From CAYUIG01 sp964444685 (lineage in GTDB: Bacteria > Gemmatimonadota > Gemmatimonadetes > Longimicrobiales > RSA9), in NCBI GenBank assembly GCA_964444685.1, contig CAYUIG010000008.1, forward strand, positions 1 to 64,000: 64,000 bases of DNA, given 5' to 3'. Of the stretch, positions 29,853-37,447 are shown one piece after another. Positions within the stretch are counted from its first letter, which is position 1, and each line of letters opens with the position of its first letter. The position numbers and the translations under genes were made by a program. A model generated the notes under the pieces. It was not told where the DNA came from. It worked only from the letters and a program-made list of their open reading frames with translations, and did no database searches.

Positions 29853-30616
29853 TCGATCCCCTCGCGCTTGCACGGCCGGTCATCGCCGGCAACTGGAAGA
29901 TGTACAAGGGCCCCGCTGACGCCGCTGCGTTCGTTGCGGACTTCACTGCGGCCATCCCGGGTGCCGACCATCCGACGCTCATCCTCTTTCCGCCCGCGAT
30001 CTCGCTGCCGGCCGTTGCGGACGCACTCCGTACGCGGACTGACATCTTCCTCGGCGTGCAGAACGTGCATTGGGAGAAGAGCGGCGCATTCACTGGCGAG
30101 ATCTCAGCCGACATGGCCCGCGAGGCCGGCGCCCGCTTCGCGCTCGCCGGCCACTCCGAACGCCGCCACATCTTTGGCGAAACCGACGAGCAGGTTGCCA
30201 TGAAGGCCGCCGCCGCCATCGACGCGCAGCTCGTTCCCGTCGTGTGCGTCGGCGAGACCCTCGAGGAGCGCCGCGCAGGCAAGGTCGAGGACGTGTTGCG
30301 CCGGCAGCTTGCTCCGGTGCTCGATCGCCTCGGCGAACGCGTCGCATCGATCCTCGTGGCGTACGAGCCCGTCTGGGCCATCGGCACGGGCGTGAACGCG
30401 ACCCCCGATGACGCATCCACCGCGCACGCATTTCTGCGCGCACTGCTCCGCACCTCCATCGGCGATCGCGCCGACCGTCTCCCGATCCTCTATGGCGGTT
30501 CCGTGAAGCCTGGAAATGCGGCCGAGCTGCTGGCTGCACCCGACGTGAACGGCGTGCTCGTCGGCGGAGCAAGTCTCGATCCCGGTCACTTCGCCGCGAT
30601 CGCCGCCGCGGACTGA
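29849..30616 (+). CDS. tpiA: triosephosphate isomerase
   Basis: This 255-aa glycolytic enzyme has all catalytic parts: Lys in AGNWKMYK, His in [12 protein letters not shown], Glu in [11 protein letters not shown] and the phosphate-binding [10 protein letters not shown] and GGASLDP. secG, the usual next gene in many genomes, is found 1.3 kb downstream on the far side of an IS-like element. Confidence 0.96.
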   Translation: MIDPLALARPVIAGNWKMYKGPADAAAFVADFTAAIPGADHPTLILFPPAISLPAVADALRTRTDIFLGVQNVHWEKSGAFTGEISADMAREAGARFALAGHSERRHIFGETDEQVAMKAAAAIDAQLVPVVCVGETLEERRAGKVEDVLRRQLAPVLDRLGERVASILVAYEPVWAIGTGVNATPDDASTAHAFLRALLRTSIGDRADRLPILYGGSVKPGNAAELLAAPDVNGVLVGGASLDPGHFAAIAAAD

Positions 30617-30759
30617 ACGAAGTCCAAGGCAGGGGTCGGGGCGGCCACAGCTATCGCACGTCGTTGACTCGCCGTTCTCGAGTGCGCGCGTCTCACGCCG
30701 GGCACCCCGGTGATTCGGCGCGCGCCGCCCGGTAACCCCGCCATACATCCTTCCACGAA

Positions 30760-30789
30760 CCCTTACATCAGTGTTCGCGGAGCGTGTTG
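30760..30789 (+). repeat. left terminal inverted repeat
   Basis: The outer end reads CCCTTACATCA and the inner core GTGTTCGCGGAGCGTGTT (30771-30788). The core is an exact reverse complement of the right end; two mismatches lie at 30768-30769. Confidence 0.85.
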
Positions 30790-30804
30790 CTGTCTCGTTC
30801 CGCT

Positions 30805-31722
30805 ATGGAGTCGCCCCGATGTTTCATGCACGATGGATTCGTGCATACGAATCAGGATTCCGCCGCTGCGCTGCTTTCACGCGTTCGCGAGGCGCGCTTC
30901 AACGACGGACTGCGCTGTCCGAGGTGCGGCTCCGCGAAATGCATCCGATGGGGTGCGTATCGAGGTCGGTGGCGCTATCGCTGCCACGGGTGCGGGCGAA
31001 CGTTCAACGATGTCACGGGTACGGCGCTCGCCCGCACGAAGCGGCTGGACAGGTGGCCGGCGTACCTCGATTGCATGGACGAGAGTCTCACCATTCGCGA
31101 CGCCGCTCGTCGCGTCGACGTCCACATTGCAACCGCATTTCGGTGGCGGCACCGCCTTCTGGATTCGGCTCGCGAAGCGGATTGCGAAGTCCTCTCCGGC
31201 TGGATCGAGGTCGCGAGCGTTTCGTTTCCGTACTCCGAGAAGGGGCGTCGCGGCCCGCGTTCAGCGGATGAGGAGCGGAGATCTCCACTGGATCGCAAGC
31301 GTGACGTCAACGTCGTGATTGCATGCGATCGGAGCGACGCGATCGTTACCGCCGTAACGGGCCGATCTCCGATGGCGCAGCTGCGTGCGGCCGAGCTCGA
31401 AGCCGCGTTGAAAGACCGCGCCCGGCCAGGTGCGACACTTCTCGCATCGGCAGGGTGGTACTCCGGTGTGGCGCTCTTCGCGACCCGGTCCCGCCTCGGC
31501 TACATGGACACCCGGCGTCGCGCGTGGCGCATTCGACGTCCCGAACTTGCTCACGTCTGGGCGACGCATCAGTACCGGATCCGGCTGCTCGGCTGGATCG
31601 AGCGCTTTCGCGGGGTCGCGACCCGCTACCTCAACAACTACCTGATGTGGCACCGATTGCTGGACCGTTGCCTTCGCGCCGCATTCCCTCGAGCCGCCAT
31701 TCGGTGGCCCATTCGAACATGA
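30805..31722 (+). CDS. IS1595-family transposase-like protein, catalytic residues lost
   Basis: This 305-aa protein follows IS1595 transposases end to end: zinc ribbon CPRCGSAKC ... YRCHGCGRTF (38-63), helix-turn-helix LTIRDAARRVDVHIATAFRW (95-114), then the RNase H-fold domain and C-terminal RFRGVATRYLNNYLMW (268-282). The catalytic triad, normally D, D and N, is replaced. VEADET-type D is A137 (IEVASVS), the CSDG-type D is S215 (LLASAG) and the NVNAY-type N is H255 (THQYR). The reading frame is undamaged, so loss is by substitution, not decay. The start is uncertain: ATG 30805, ATG 30826 or GTG 30784 inside the inverted repeat. It may be a dead transposase or a DNA-binding protein. Confidence 0.85.
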   Translation: MESPRCFMHDGFVHTNQDSAAALLSRVREARFNDGLRCPRCGSAKCIRWGAYRGRWRYRCHGCGRTFNDVTGTALARTKRLDRWPAYLDCMDESLTIRDAARRVDVHIATAFRWRHRLLDSAREADCEVLSGWIEVASVSFPYSEKGRRGPRSADEERRSPLDRKRDVNVVIACDRSDAIVTAVTGRSPMAQLRAAELEAALKDRARPGATLLASAGWYSGVALFATRSRLGYMDTRRRAWRIRRPELAHVWATHQYRIRLLGWIERFRGVATRYLNNYLMWHRLLDRCLRAAFPRAAIRWPIRT

Positions 31723-31749
31723 TCGCCGGGCCTCCCGGCGCCTCGTCAC

Positions 31750-31779
31750 CAACACGCTCCGCGAACACTTTTGTAAGGG
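31750..31779 (-). repeat. right terminal inverted repeat
   Basis: AACACGCTCCGCGAACAC at 31751-31768 is the exact reverse complement of the left core; the outer part ends TTGTAAGGG. Overall 28 of 30 bases match the left end. Confidence 0.85.
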
Positions 31780-31872
31780 CGGTGAAGAGAGATGGGGGGG
31801 CCCCGGGGGGAGGAGGGAGTCGACCCCCGCGGCGTGCCGGCCGCGCGCTTACGGAGGGCACCCCTCGCGGGG

Positions 31873-31901
31873 TTGACGGAGGTAGGCGCGGGGTCGATAG
31901 T
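31873..31901 (+). promoter_or_regulatory. sigma70-type promoter for secG
   Basis: TTGACG, 17-nt spacer and GATAGT lie 35 bases upstream of secG. It lies outside the IS-like element, so secG has a promoter of its own despite separation from tpiA. Confidence 0.5.
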
Positions 31902-31936
31902 TAACGGTTACGTGCGAGTACAACGGAGAGGGAGCC

Positions 31937-32350
31937 TTGTTCATTTTTCTGCTGCTGTTGCTGCTTGTCGATGGGATCCTGCTGACCGTGATCGTCCTGC
32001 TCCAGTCCGGGAAGGGCGGGGGGCTGGCGGCCGTGGGTGGTGGTGGCGGGACCATGGCGGACAACCTGATCGGCGGCCGGCAGGCGGCGACGCTGTTGAC
32101 GAAGGCCACGTGGGTGACCGGTGGGGTCTTCCTCTTCCTGTCGATCGTGCTGGCGGTGATGTCGTCGCGCGCAACCACGCCGCAGCCTCTGCTGCGCGAC
32201 ACGTTCCAGGAGGCACCGGTACCGCTGCTGCCGGGGGCGCCGGAGGGTCTGCCGGTGACACCGTCCGGCGAGGGTACGACGCCGGAGGGCGCACAGGGCG
32301 CAACGGACGAGGGAACGGCTCCGGCCGCGACGACCACGACCAACGAATAA
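31937..32350 (+). CDS. secG: preprotein translocase subunit SecG
   Basis: This 137-aa inner-membrane protein belongs to the SecYEG channel. It has the two expected membrane helices (about residues 2-21 and 52-75) joined by the conserved LLQSGKGGGLAAVGGG loop. The C-terminal 55 residues are a Pro/Thr/Glu/Gly-rich tail that typical SecG (75-110 aa) lacks. The start is TTG 31937, preceded by GGAGAGGGAG. A strong terminator follows. Confidence 0.9.
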   Translation: MFIFLLLLLLVDGILLTVIVLLQSGKGGGLAAVGGGGGTMADNLIGGRQAATLLTKATWVTGGVFLFLSIVLAVMSSRATTPQPLLRDTFQEAPVPLLPGAPEGLPVTPSGEGTTPEGAQGATDEGTAPAATTTTNE

Positions 32351-32376
32351 GCCGGAAGCACAGGCGAGACGGAATA

Positions 32377-32419
32377 GAGAGGCCCGGATCCGAAGCGGAT
32401 CCGGGCCTCTCGTCGTTTT
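32377..32419 (+). terminator. intrinsic terminator after secG
   Basis: A perfect 16-bp stem (32377-32392 with 32396-32411), loop AAG, is followed by GTCGTTTT. It is the strongest terminator in the window. Confidence 0.92.
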
Positions 32420-32434
32420 CGGGGAGATACGCGG

Positions 32435-32629
32435 TCAGTCGCCGCCGAAGCGATCCCTTTCGGGGTATCCGCTCCGCACCTCGTAGCGCGTTTCGTAGGG
32501 GCCGAGGGCCTCCTTTGCGCGCGCGAGCCGGGTGAGGGGGAAGCTGCGTTCGCTCGCGCGTTCCTGCAGCCAGCTGCGGATCGGGCGGCGGCCGTCAGTA
32601 CGCGGACGGGGTTCGGCCTGATCGCTCAT
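32435..32629 (-). CDS. 64-aa charged protein, unknown function
   Basis: This 64-aa protein is rich in Arg, Glu and Asp and starts MSDQAEPRPRTDGRRP. It has no signal peptide, membrane helix or Cys motif. I do not recognise it. The case for a real gene is the near-ideal ribosome site GGAGGTGGT directly before ATG 32629 and a promoter-like pair on the same strand. A terminator-like hairpin lies in its leader. It converges with secG. Confidence 0.6.
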   Translation of the reverse strand: MSDQAEPRPRTDGRRPIRSWLQERASERSFPLTRLARAKEALGPYETRYEVRSGYPERDRFGGD

Positions 32630-32643
32630 ACCACCTCCAGAGA

Positions 32644-32676
32644 CAAGAAAGCCCGATTCCCGGCCGGGAATCAGGC
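32644..32676 (-). promoter_or_regulatory. terminator-like hairpin in the leader (possible attenuator)
   Basis: On the minus strand GATTCCCGG/CCGGGAATC (32655-32672), extended by GCC/GGC, is followed directly by TTTCTTG, then the ribosome site of the 64-aa gene. No gene upstream on this strand needs terminating, so premature termination within the leader is the simplest reading. On the plus strand no T-run follows. Confidence 0.5.
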
Positions 32677-32702
32677 TGCGTCGCGCGAGTCGCGCTGGAG
32701 CA

Positions 32703-32732
32703 AGGTTAACGCCGAAACGTTGCCGAGCGCAA
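32703..32732 (-). promoter_or_regulatory. sigma70-type promoter for the 64-aa gene
   Basis: Reading the minus strand: TTGCGC (32732-32727), 18-nt spacer and TAACCT (32708-32703). It would start transcription about 20 bases before the leader hairpin. Confidence 0.4.
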
Positions 32733-32770
32733 CGTTCGAGATGGACGTGCTTGTGCCGCAACGCGTTTCC

Positions 32771-32799
32771 TTGACGCATCTTCGCGGGACGGCCATGAT
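32771..32799 (+). promoter_or_regulatory. sigma70-type promoter for the 2-oxoacid dehydrogenase operon
   Basis: TTGACG, 17-nt spacer and CATGAT lie 45 bases ahead of the E1-alpha start. A small hairpin GGGCGC/GCGCCC (32811-32827) lies in the leader. Confidence 0.45.
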
Positions 32800-32844
32800 T
32801 AGCCGTCAACGGGCGCGCCAAGCGCCCGTCCCTGCATAGGAGCC

Positions 32845-33912
32845 ATGGTGTCGACGAACGGAGCCGCCGGGAACGGAGTGGGCTGGACGCGCGGCGCTCT
32901 ACTCGAGGCCTACTACTACCTGCAGCTCACACGGCAGGTCGAGCAGGCGCTCACGCATCTGTACCGCCAGAACCTGGTCATCGGCGGTCTCTACGGTTCG
33001 CTGGGCCAGGAGGCGACGGCGGTCGGCAGCGCGCTCGCACTGCGGCGCCGCAGCGACGGTACCGGTGACGTAATCGCTCCTGCGATTCGCGACCTGGGTG
33101 CGCTCTTCGTCATGGGTGCACGACCCGTGGACGTGTTCCGGCAGTACATGGCAAAGGCGGACTCGCCCACCGGTGGTCGCGAACAGAACGTCCACTTCAC
33201 CGACTACGACCGCGGCTGGATCGGCCTCATCTCCCACCTCGGGGTAATGATCGAGGTGATGGCAGGTGTTGCGCTGTCGTTTCAGCTGAAAGGCGAGGAC
33301 CGTGTCGCGCTCGCATTCTCGGGCGACGGCATGACCTCGACCGGTGCGTTTCATGAAGGATTCAATCTCGCGGCGGTGCGACGCGCACCGCTCGTCGTGA
33401 TCGTGGAGAACAACGGGTACGCGTACTCCACGCCCGTCTCGCGTCAGACGGCGGCGGAGTCGTTCATCGCGAAGGCACCGGGGTACGGCGTTCGCGCGGA
33501 GCGGTGCGACGGCAACGACCTGTTCGCCGTGCATGCGATGACGGAGCGTGCGGTGGCGCGCGCGCGGGCCGGGGAAGGGGCGTCGCTGCTCGAGGTCATG
33601 ACGTACCGTCGGAAGGGACATGCGGAGCACGATGGGCAGCACTACGTTCCTGCCGGCGAAATCGAGAGCTGGGCGGCAAGGGATCCGATCCTGACGTTCG
33701 AAGAGCGGTGTCGCGCGGGCGGGATCGTGACGGAAGGCGACCTGGAAGAGGTGAAGGAGCGGGTGCGCGGCGAAGTGGAGCAGGCGCGGGACGAAGCGAC
33801 GGCGTCGGGCCTGCCGGAGCCGGAGGAGGCGCTCTGGCCGGTTTGGTCGGAAGGCGCACCGCAGGTGCCGTGGACGCGTCGCAAGGATTCACCCGTGAGG
33901 GTGCGGCCATGA
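32845..33912 (+). CDS. 2-oxoacid dehydrogenase E1 component, alpha subunit
   Basis: This 355-aa subunit carries the thiamine-diphosphate site of a pyruvate or branched-chain 2-oxoacid dehydrogenase. The ThDP/Mg motif is SGDGMTSTGAFHEGFNLAAV ending in VENNGYAYST; the phosphorylation-loop region YRRKGHAEHD is also present. Sequence alone does not settle pyruvate against branched-chain acids. Its stop overlaps the E1-beta start (ATGA). Confidence 0.9.
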   Translation: MVSTNGAAGNGVGWTRGALLEAYYYLQLTRQVEQALTHLYRQNLVIGGLYGSLGQEATAVGSALALRRRSDGTGDVIAPAIRDLGALFVMGARPVDVFRQYMAKADSPTGGREQNVHFTDYDRGWIGLISHLGVMIEVMAGVALSFQLKGEDRVALAFSGDGMTSTGAFHEGFNLAAVRRAPLVVIVENNGYAYSTPVSRQTAAESFIAKAPGYGVRAERCDGNDLFAVHAMTERAVARARAGEGASLLEVMTYRRKGHAEHDGQHYVPAGEIESWAARDPILTFEERCRAGGIVTEGDLEEVKERVRGEVEQARDEATASGLPEPEEALWPVWSEGAPQVPWTRRKDSPVRVRP

Positions 33913-34958
33913 AGACGGCGAAGAAGCCGGCGGCGGTGACACCGGAGCGTCCGGAGCACGTGCGCGGCACGGAGCAGGGCAGGCCGGTGACGATGCTGGA
34001 GGCGATCCGGGAGGCGCTCTGGGAGGAGATGGAGCGCGACCCGGCCGTGTTCCTGATGGGCGAGGACATCGGCGTCTACGGCGGCGCATTCAAGGTGACG
34101 GAAGGTTTCCTCGACCACTTCGGTGCGAACCGCGTGATCGACACACCGATCAGCGAAGCCGGCTTCACGGGTGCTGCAGCGGGTGCGGCGCACATGGGGA
34201 TGCGGCCCGTGGTCGAGATGCAGTTCATGGACTTCGTGTCGTGCGCGTACGAGCCGCTGACCAACTACATCGCGACGTCGCGCTGGCGCGGGAGTGGCGC
34301 GGTGCCGCTCGTGGTGCGCGGACCGGTCGGCGGCGGTGTGCGCGGCGGGCCGTTCCACTCGCAGAATCCCGAGATGGCGTTCTTCCACACGCCCGGGCTC
34401 AAGATCGTGTATCCGTGCACGGCCCGCGACGCGAAGGGGCTGCTGAAGGCGGCCGTTCGCGATGAGGACCCGGTGCTCTTCTTCGAGCACAAGAAGCTGT
34501 ATCGCGCGCCCGCGCTGCGCGAAGTGCTGCCGCAGGAGGACTACGTGGTCGAGCTCGGGCGCGCGCGCACGCACCGTGAGGGGCGCGACATCACCATTGT
34601 GACGTACGGCATGATGGTGCACGAGAGCGCGCAGGCTGCGGATCGTCTGGCCGAGGATGGCATCGACGTCGAGATCCTCGACCTGCGGACGCTGCTGCCG
34701 CTGGACGAGGCGGCGATCCTCGACAGTGTGAAGAAGACATCGCGCCTCCTCGTCGTGCACGAGGACACGCGCACAGGCGGCATCGCCGGTGAAATCACGG
34801 CGCGTGTGTGCGAGCACGCCTTCGAATGGCTCGACGCGCCGCCGCTGCGCGTAACGTCGCTGGACACGCCGGTACCGTACTCGCCGCCACTGGAGGACTA
34901 CTTCCTGCCTCAGGTGGACGACATCGTGACGGCCTGCCGCTACCTGGCCGCCTACTGA
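33909..34958 (+). CDS. 2-oxoacid dehydrogenase E1 component, beta subunit
   Basis: This 349-aa partner of E1-alpha completes the heterotetramer. Typical segments are VFLMGEDIGVYGGAFKVTEG, DTPISEAGFTGAAAGAAHMG, PVGGGVRGGPFHSQNPE and the C-terminal LVVHEDTRTGGIAGEI. About 25 residues of Lys/Pro-rich tail precede the domain. The E2 gene follows after 26 bases. Confidence 0.92.
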   Translation: MKTAKKPAAVTPERPEHVRGTEQGRPVTMLEAIREALWEEMERDPAVFLMGEDIGVYGGAFKVTEGFLDHFGANRVIDTPISEAGFTGAAAGAAHMGMRPVVEMQFMDFVSCAYEPLTNYIATSRWRGSGAVPLVVRGPVGGGVRGGPFHSQNPEMAFFHTPGLKIVYPCTARDAKGLLKAAVRDEDPVLFFEHKKLYRAPALREVLPQEDYVVELGRARTHREGRDITIVTYGMMVHESAQAADRLAEDGIDVEILDLRTLLPLDEAAILDSVKKTSRLLVVHEDTRTGGIAGEITARVCEHAFEWLDAPPLRVTSLDTPVPYSPPLEDYFLPQVDDIVTACRYLAAY

Positions 34959-34984
34959 ACCGAAAAGACCGCGGAGCATTCGCA

Positions 34985-36346
34985 ATGGCCCGTATCGAAG
35001 TGCCGATGCCGCAGATGGGCGAGTCGATCGCCGAGGGGACCGTATCGAAGTGGCTGAAGAAGCCCGGCGACACGGTCGCTCGCGACGAGCCGCTGCTGGA
35101 GATCTCGACCGACAAGGTCGATGCGGAGATCCCATCGCCGGCGGCAGGCACGCTGGCCGAGATCGCCGTACAGGAAGGCCAGACCGTCGAGGTCGGGACG
35201 ATCGTCGCATACATCGAGACGGAGAAGGGCGCAGCGGCCGCTGCACCCGCGCCCGCCCCCGCAGAGCCTGAGCCCGCCAAGGCCGCCGCGCCCGCGGAAG
35301 CACCCGCGGCGAAGGAAGCGGCCCCCGCCGCTCGCGCTGCCGGTGATCAGGACGGCCGCGCCGACACGATGGAGGAGCGGCTGAAGCAGCGTTCGTCGCC
35401 GCTGGTGCGCCGCATCGCGGCCGAACACGGCGTCGACATCGCCGCGGTGCCGGGGACGGGCCAGGCGGGTCGCGTGACCAAGCAGGACATCCTGTCCTTC
35501 ATCGAGAAGCAGGGCGAAGCGCGCCCGGCGGCCCCGGCAGCAGCTCCCGCCACCGCACCGCGCAAGCCGCAGCCGGCGACCGCAGGCGGCGACTTCTGGG
35601 ATGTGTTCTACGGACAGGTGCAGCATCCCGAGTTCCCGGCACGTGCGGGCGACCGGGTCGAGCCGATGGATCGCATCCGCCGGCTGACGGCGGATCACAT
35701 GGTGCGCGCGAAGCGCATCGCGCCGCACGTGCACTCGTTCATCGAGATCGACTTCACGGCGATCGATCGTGTGCGCAACGCAGGCAAGGCGCGCTGGGAG
35801 CAGCAGGGCGTGAAGGTCAGCTACACCGCGTTCGTCGCATGGGCATGCGCGCACGTGCTGCCCGACTTCCCGATGGTCAACGCCACGGTCTCGGGGGACA
35901 ACCTGATCTACCGCGGCGACGTGAACGTCGGCATTGCGGTGGACCTGAATCCGGGACTCATCGTACCGGTGGTGCGCAACGCGGACGAGCTGAACCTCGT
36001 GGGCATTGCCAAGCGCATCAACGACCTTGCCGCACGCGCGCGTGACCGCAAGCTGAAGCCGGATGAGATCCAGGGCGCGACGTTCTCGATTACGAATCCG
36101 GGCGTGCTCGGCACCGTGGTCGGCATGCCGATCATTCCCGAGGGTACGTCCGCGATCCTCGGCACCGGTGCCATCGAGAAGCGGCCGGTCGTCATCGATG
36201 TAGAGGGCGCCGACGCGATCGTCGTACGCAAGCGTGCGTTCTTCTCGATCGGGTACGACCACCGCATTGTCGATGGTGCGGATGCCGCGCGTTTCCTGTC
36301 CCGGCTGAAGGAAGTCCTCGAGAACTTCCCGGAGGATGCGGGCTGA
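34985..36346 (+). CDS. 2-oxoacid dehydrogenase E2 component (dihydrolipoamide acyltransferase)
   Basis: This 453-aa core subunit transfers the acyl group to CoA. One lipoyl domain (1-80) has the modified Lys in EISTDKVDAEIPSP. An Ala/Pro/Glu linker follows, then the E1/E3-binding domain (SSPLVRRIAAEHGVDIAAVPGTG), a second linker, and the catalytic domain with SIGYDHRIVDGADAARFL (catalytic His and Asp). A GGAG site precedes ATG 34985. No E3 gene is in the window. Confidence 0.93.
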   Translation: MARIEVPMPQMGESIAEGTVSKWLKKPGDTVARDEPLLEISTDKVDAEIPSPAAGTLAEIAVQEGQTVEVGTIVAYIETEKGAAAAAPAPAPAEPEPAKAAAPAEAPAAKEAAPAARAAGDQDGRADTMEERLKQRSSPLVRRIAAEHGVDIAAVPGTGQAGRVTKQDILSFIEKQGEARPAAPAAAPATAPRKPQPATAGGDFWDVFYGQVQHPEFPARAGDRVEPMDRIRRLTADHMVRAKRIAPHVHSFIEIDFTAIDRVRNAGKARWEQQGVKVSYTAFVAWACAHVLPDFPMVNATVSGDNLIYRGDVNVGIAVDLNPGLIVPVVRNADELNLVGIAKRINDLAARARDRKLKPDEIQGATFSITNPGVLGTVVGMPIIPEGTSAILGTGAIEKRPVVIDVEGADAIVVRKRAFFSIGYDHRIVDGADAARFLSRLKEVLENFPEDAG

Positions 36347-37034
36347 GGCGGCGGTCCCGACGCGTTCGCTCGTCGTAGAGCGCCTCGGCGTCGTTCCATA
36401 CGCCGAGGCGCTCGCGCTGCAGGACCGGCTCGTCCGGCAGCGGCGCGCCGGCGAGATCGACGACACGCTGCTGCTGCTCGAGCATCCGCACGTCATCACC
36501 CTCGGCACGAGCGCCGACCCTTCGCACGTTCTGCTCGACGAAACGGAACGGCAGCTCGTCGGCATCGAGCTCTTCGAGACCGGCCGCGGCGGCGACGTCA
36601 CGTATCACGGCCCCGGCCAGCTCGTCGGCTATCCGATCCTCGATCTCAAACCGGACCGCTGCGACCTGCACGCGTACGTGCGCGACCTCGAAGAGGTGCT
36701 CATTCGCACATGCGCGGACTTCGGTGTGGGCGCGCGACGCGAGGAAGGTCTCACCGGTGTGTGGACGGATGCAGGCAAGATCGCAGCGATCGGCGTGCGC
36801 GTGTCGAGCGGCTGGATCACATCGCACGGATTCGCGTTCAACGTCACGAACGATCTCTCGTACTTCGATGCGATCGTGCCGTGCGGGATTCGCGATCGCA
36901 GCGTCGCATCACTCGCGCAGTTGTGTGCAACGGCGCCGTCGATGGACGATGTATGCGTTTCGGTCGCGAAGCATTTCGCGCATGTGTTCGGCCGCGATAC
37001 GGTGAGCGTTGCGAAGGAATCCCGAAGGACTTGA
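36336..37034 (+). CDS. lipB: lipoyl(octanoyl) transferase
   Basis: This 232-aa enzyme moves octanoyl from acyl-carrier protein to lipoyl domains. Conserved parts: LLLEHPHVITLG, GRGGDVTYHGPGQLVGYPI, the catalytic Lys in AGKIAAIGVRV and catalytic Cys in VPCGIRDRSVASL. It overlaps the E2 gene by 11 bases, so the modifying enzyme is made with its target. LipA is not present here. Confidence 0.95.
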   Translation: MRAEAAVPTRSLVVERLGVVPYAEALALQDRLVRQRRAGEIDDTLLLLEHPHVITLGTSADPSHVLLDETERQLVGIELFETGRGGDVTYHGPGQLVGYPILDLKPDRCDLHAYVRDLEEVLIRTCADFGVGARREEGLTGVWTDAGKIAAIGVRVSSGWITSHGFAFNVTNDLSYFDAIVPCGIRDRSVASLAQLCATAPSMDDVCVSVAKHFAHVFGRDTVSVAKESRRT

Positions 37035-37059
37035 CGCTCTTCGAGCGCACGGTTAGCCT
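37031..37059 (+). promoter_or_regulatory. sigma70-type promoter for the RNA candidate
   Basis: TTGACG starts at the lipB stop codon, followed by a 17-nt spacer and TAGCCT. The expected start point is near 37066. Confidence 0.5.
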
Positions 37060-37065
37060 TGCATC

Positions 37066-37357
37066 AGACGTTCGTGGTAAGCGGTCGCAAACCATGGGCG
37101 TCGTCCCGAGCGGTGAAAGCCGCAGGGATCGTTTCGCGAGAGGTTCGGTCTCGTGGAACCGGCTGCGAGGTCGCTGGACGCAGCTAGTAGCCCCGAAATT
37201 CAAAGAACGGGGCACCGGAGTCGCTGACCGCGCGACGACGGGAGAAGGGATCCGGAACTCCGGTCGCCACACGTGGCGATACCGAACCCGACGGAGACGG
37301 CCCGCCAGCGGAGAGCAGGCCCCCAGGACGCGACGTGTCGCCCCTGGGGGCTTCTTT
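37066..37357 (+). ncRNA. unassigned structured RNA candidate
   Basis: About 290 bases between lipB and the convergent RNase HI gene have no convincing reading frame. They begin after a promoter-like pair and end in an intrinsic terminator. Several perfect hairpins are visible: GCTGCG/CGCAGC (37162-37167, 37179-37184), GCCCCG/CGGGGC (37190-37195, 37208-37213) with a 12-nt A-rich loop, and TCGCCAC/GTGGCGA (37264-37270, 37273-37279). GCGGTC (37081) also complements GACCGC (37226). I looked for RNase P, tmRNA, SRP and 6S hallmark motifs and found none. Confidence 0.5.
37319..37357 (+). terminator. intrinsic terminator
   Basis: GCCCCCAGG (37319-37327) pairs with CCTGGGGGC (37343-37351), loop of 15, followed by TTCTTT. 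Confidence 0.85.
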
Positions 37358-37403
37358 CATCCTCGCCGGTTCTGGTTCGTCTTCCTTGACAGCTTCGTCG
37401 TGG

Positions 37404-37445
37404 GACTCGGAGTCTGGAGACTGGAGTCGGGAGACTGGAGTCTGG
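37404..37445 (+). repeat. heptanucleotide array (six units)
   Basis: Six consecutive 7-mers of the form AGTCTGG / AGACTGG / AGTCGGG lie between the terminator and the RNase HI stop codon. It is the most divergent member of the GAGTCGG-like arrays in the window. The array ends two bases from the convergent stop. Confidence 0.8.
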
Positions 37446-37447
37446 TT

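Larger units (their letters stand above)
30760..31779 (+). mobile_element. IS1595-like element with 30-bp terminal inverted repeats
   Basis: A 1,020-bp segment is bounded by inverted repeats matching at 28 of 30 positions and carries one full-length transposase-like gene. Size and gene match the IS1595 family. No 8-bp target duplication is evident outside the ends: the left flank ends TCCACGAA and the right begins CGGTGAAG. It sits between tpiA and secG. The transposase has lost its catalytic residues, so the element is probably not autonomous. Confidence 0.75.

Noticed and set aside
30617..30759. Terminator after tpiA
   Set aside because: GC-rich imperfect palindromes are present but none has a clean stem followed by a T-run.
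37066..37357. Assignment of the RNA candidate to RNase P, tmRNA, SRP or 6S
   Set aside because: No GGAAAGTCC-type RNase P core, no tRNA-like ends or tag, no SRP GGAA-loop/AGCAG helix, and length too great for 6S.
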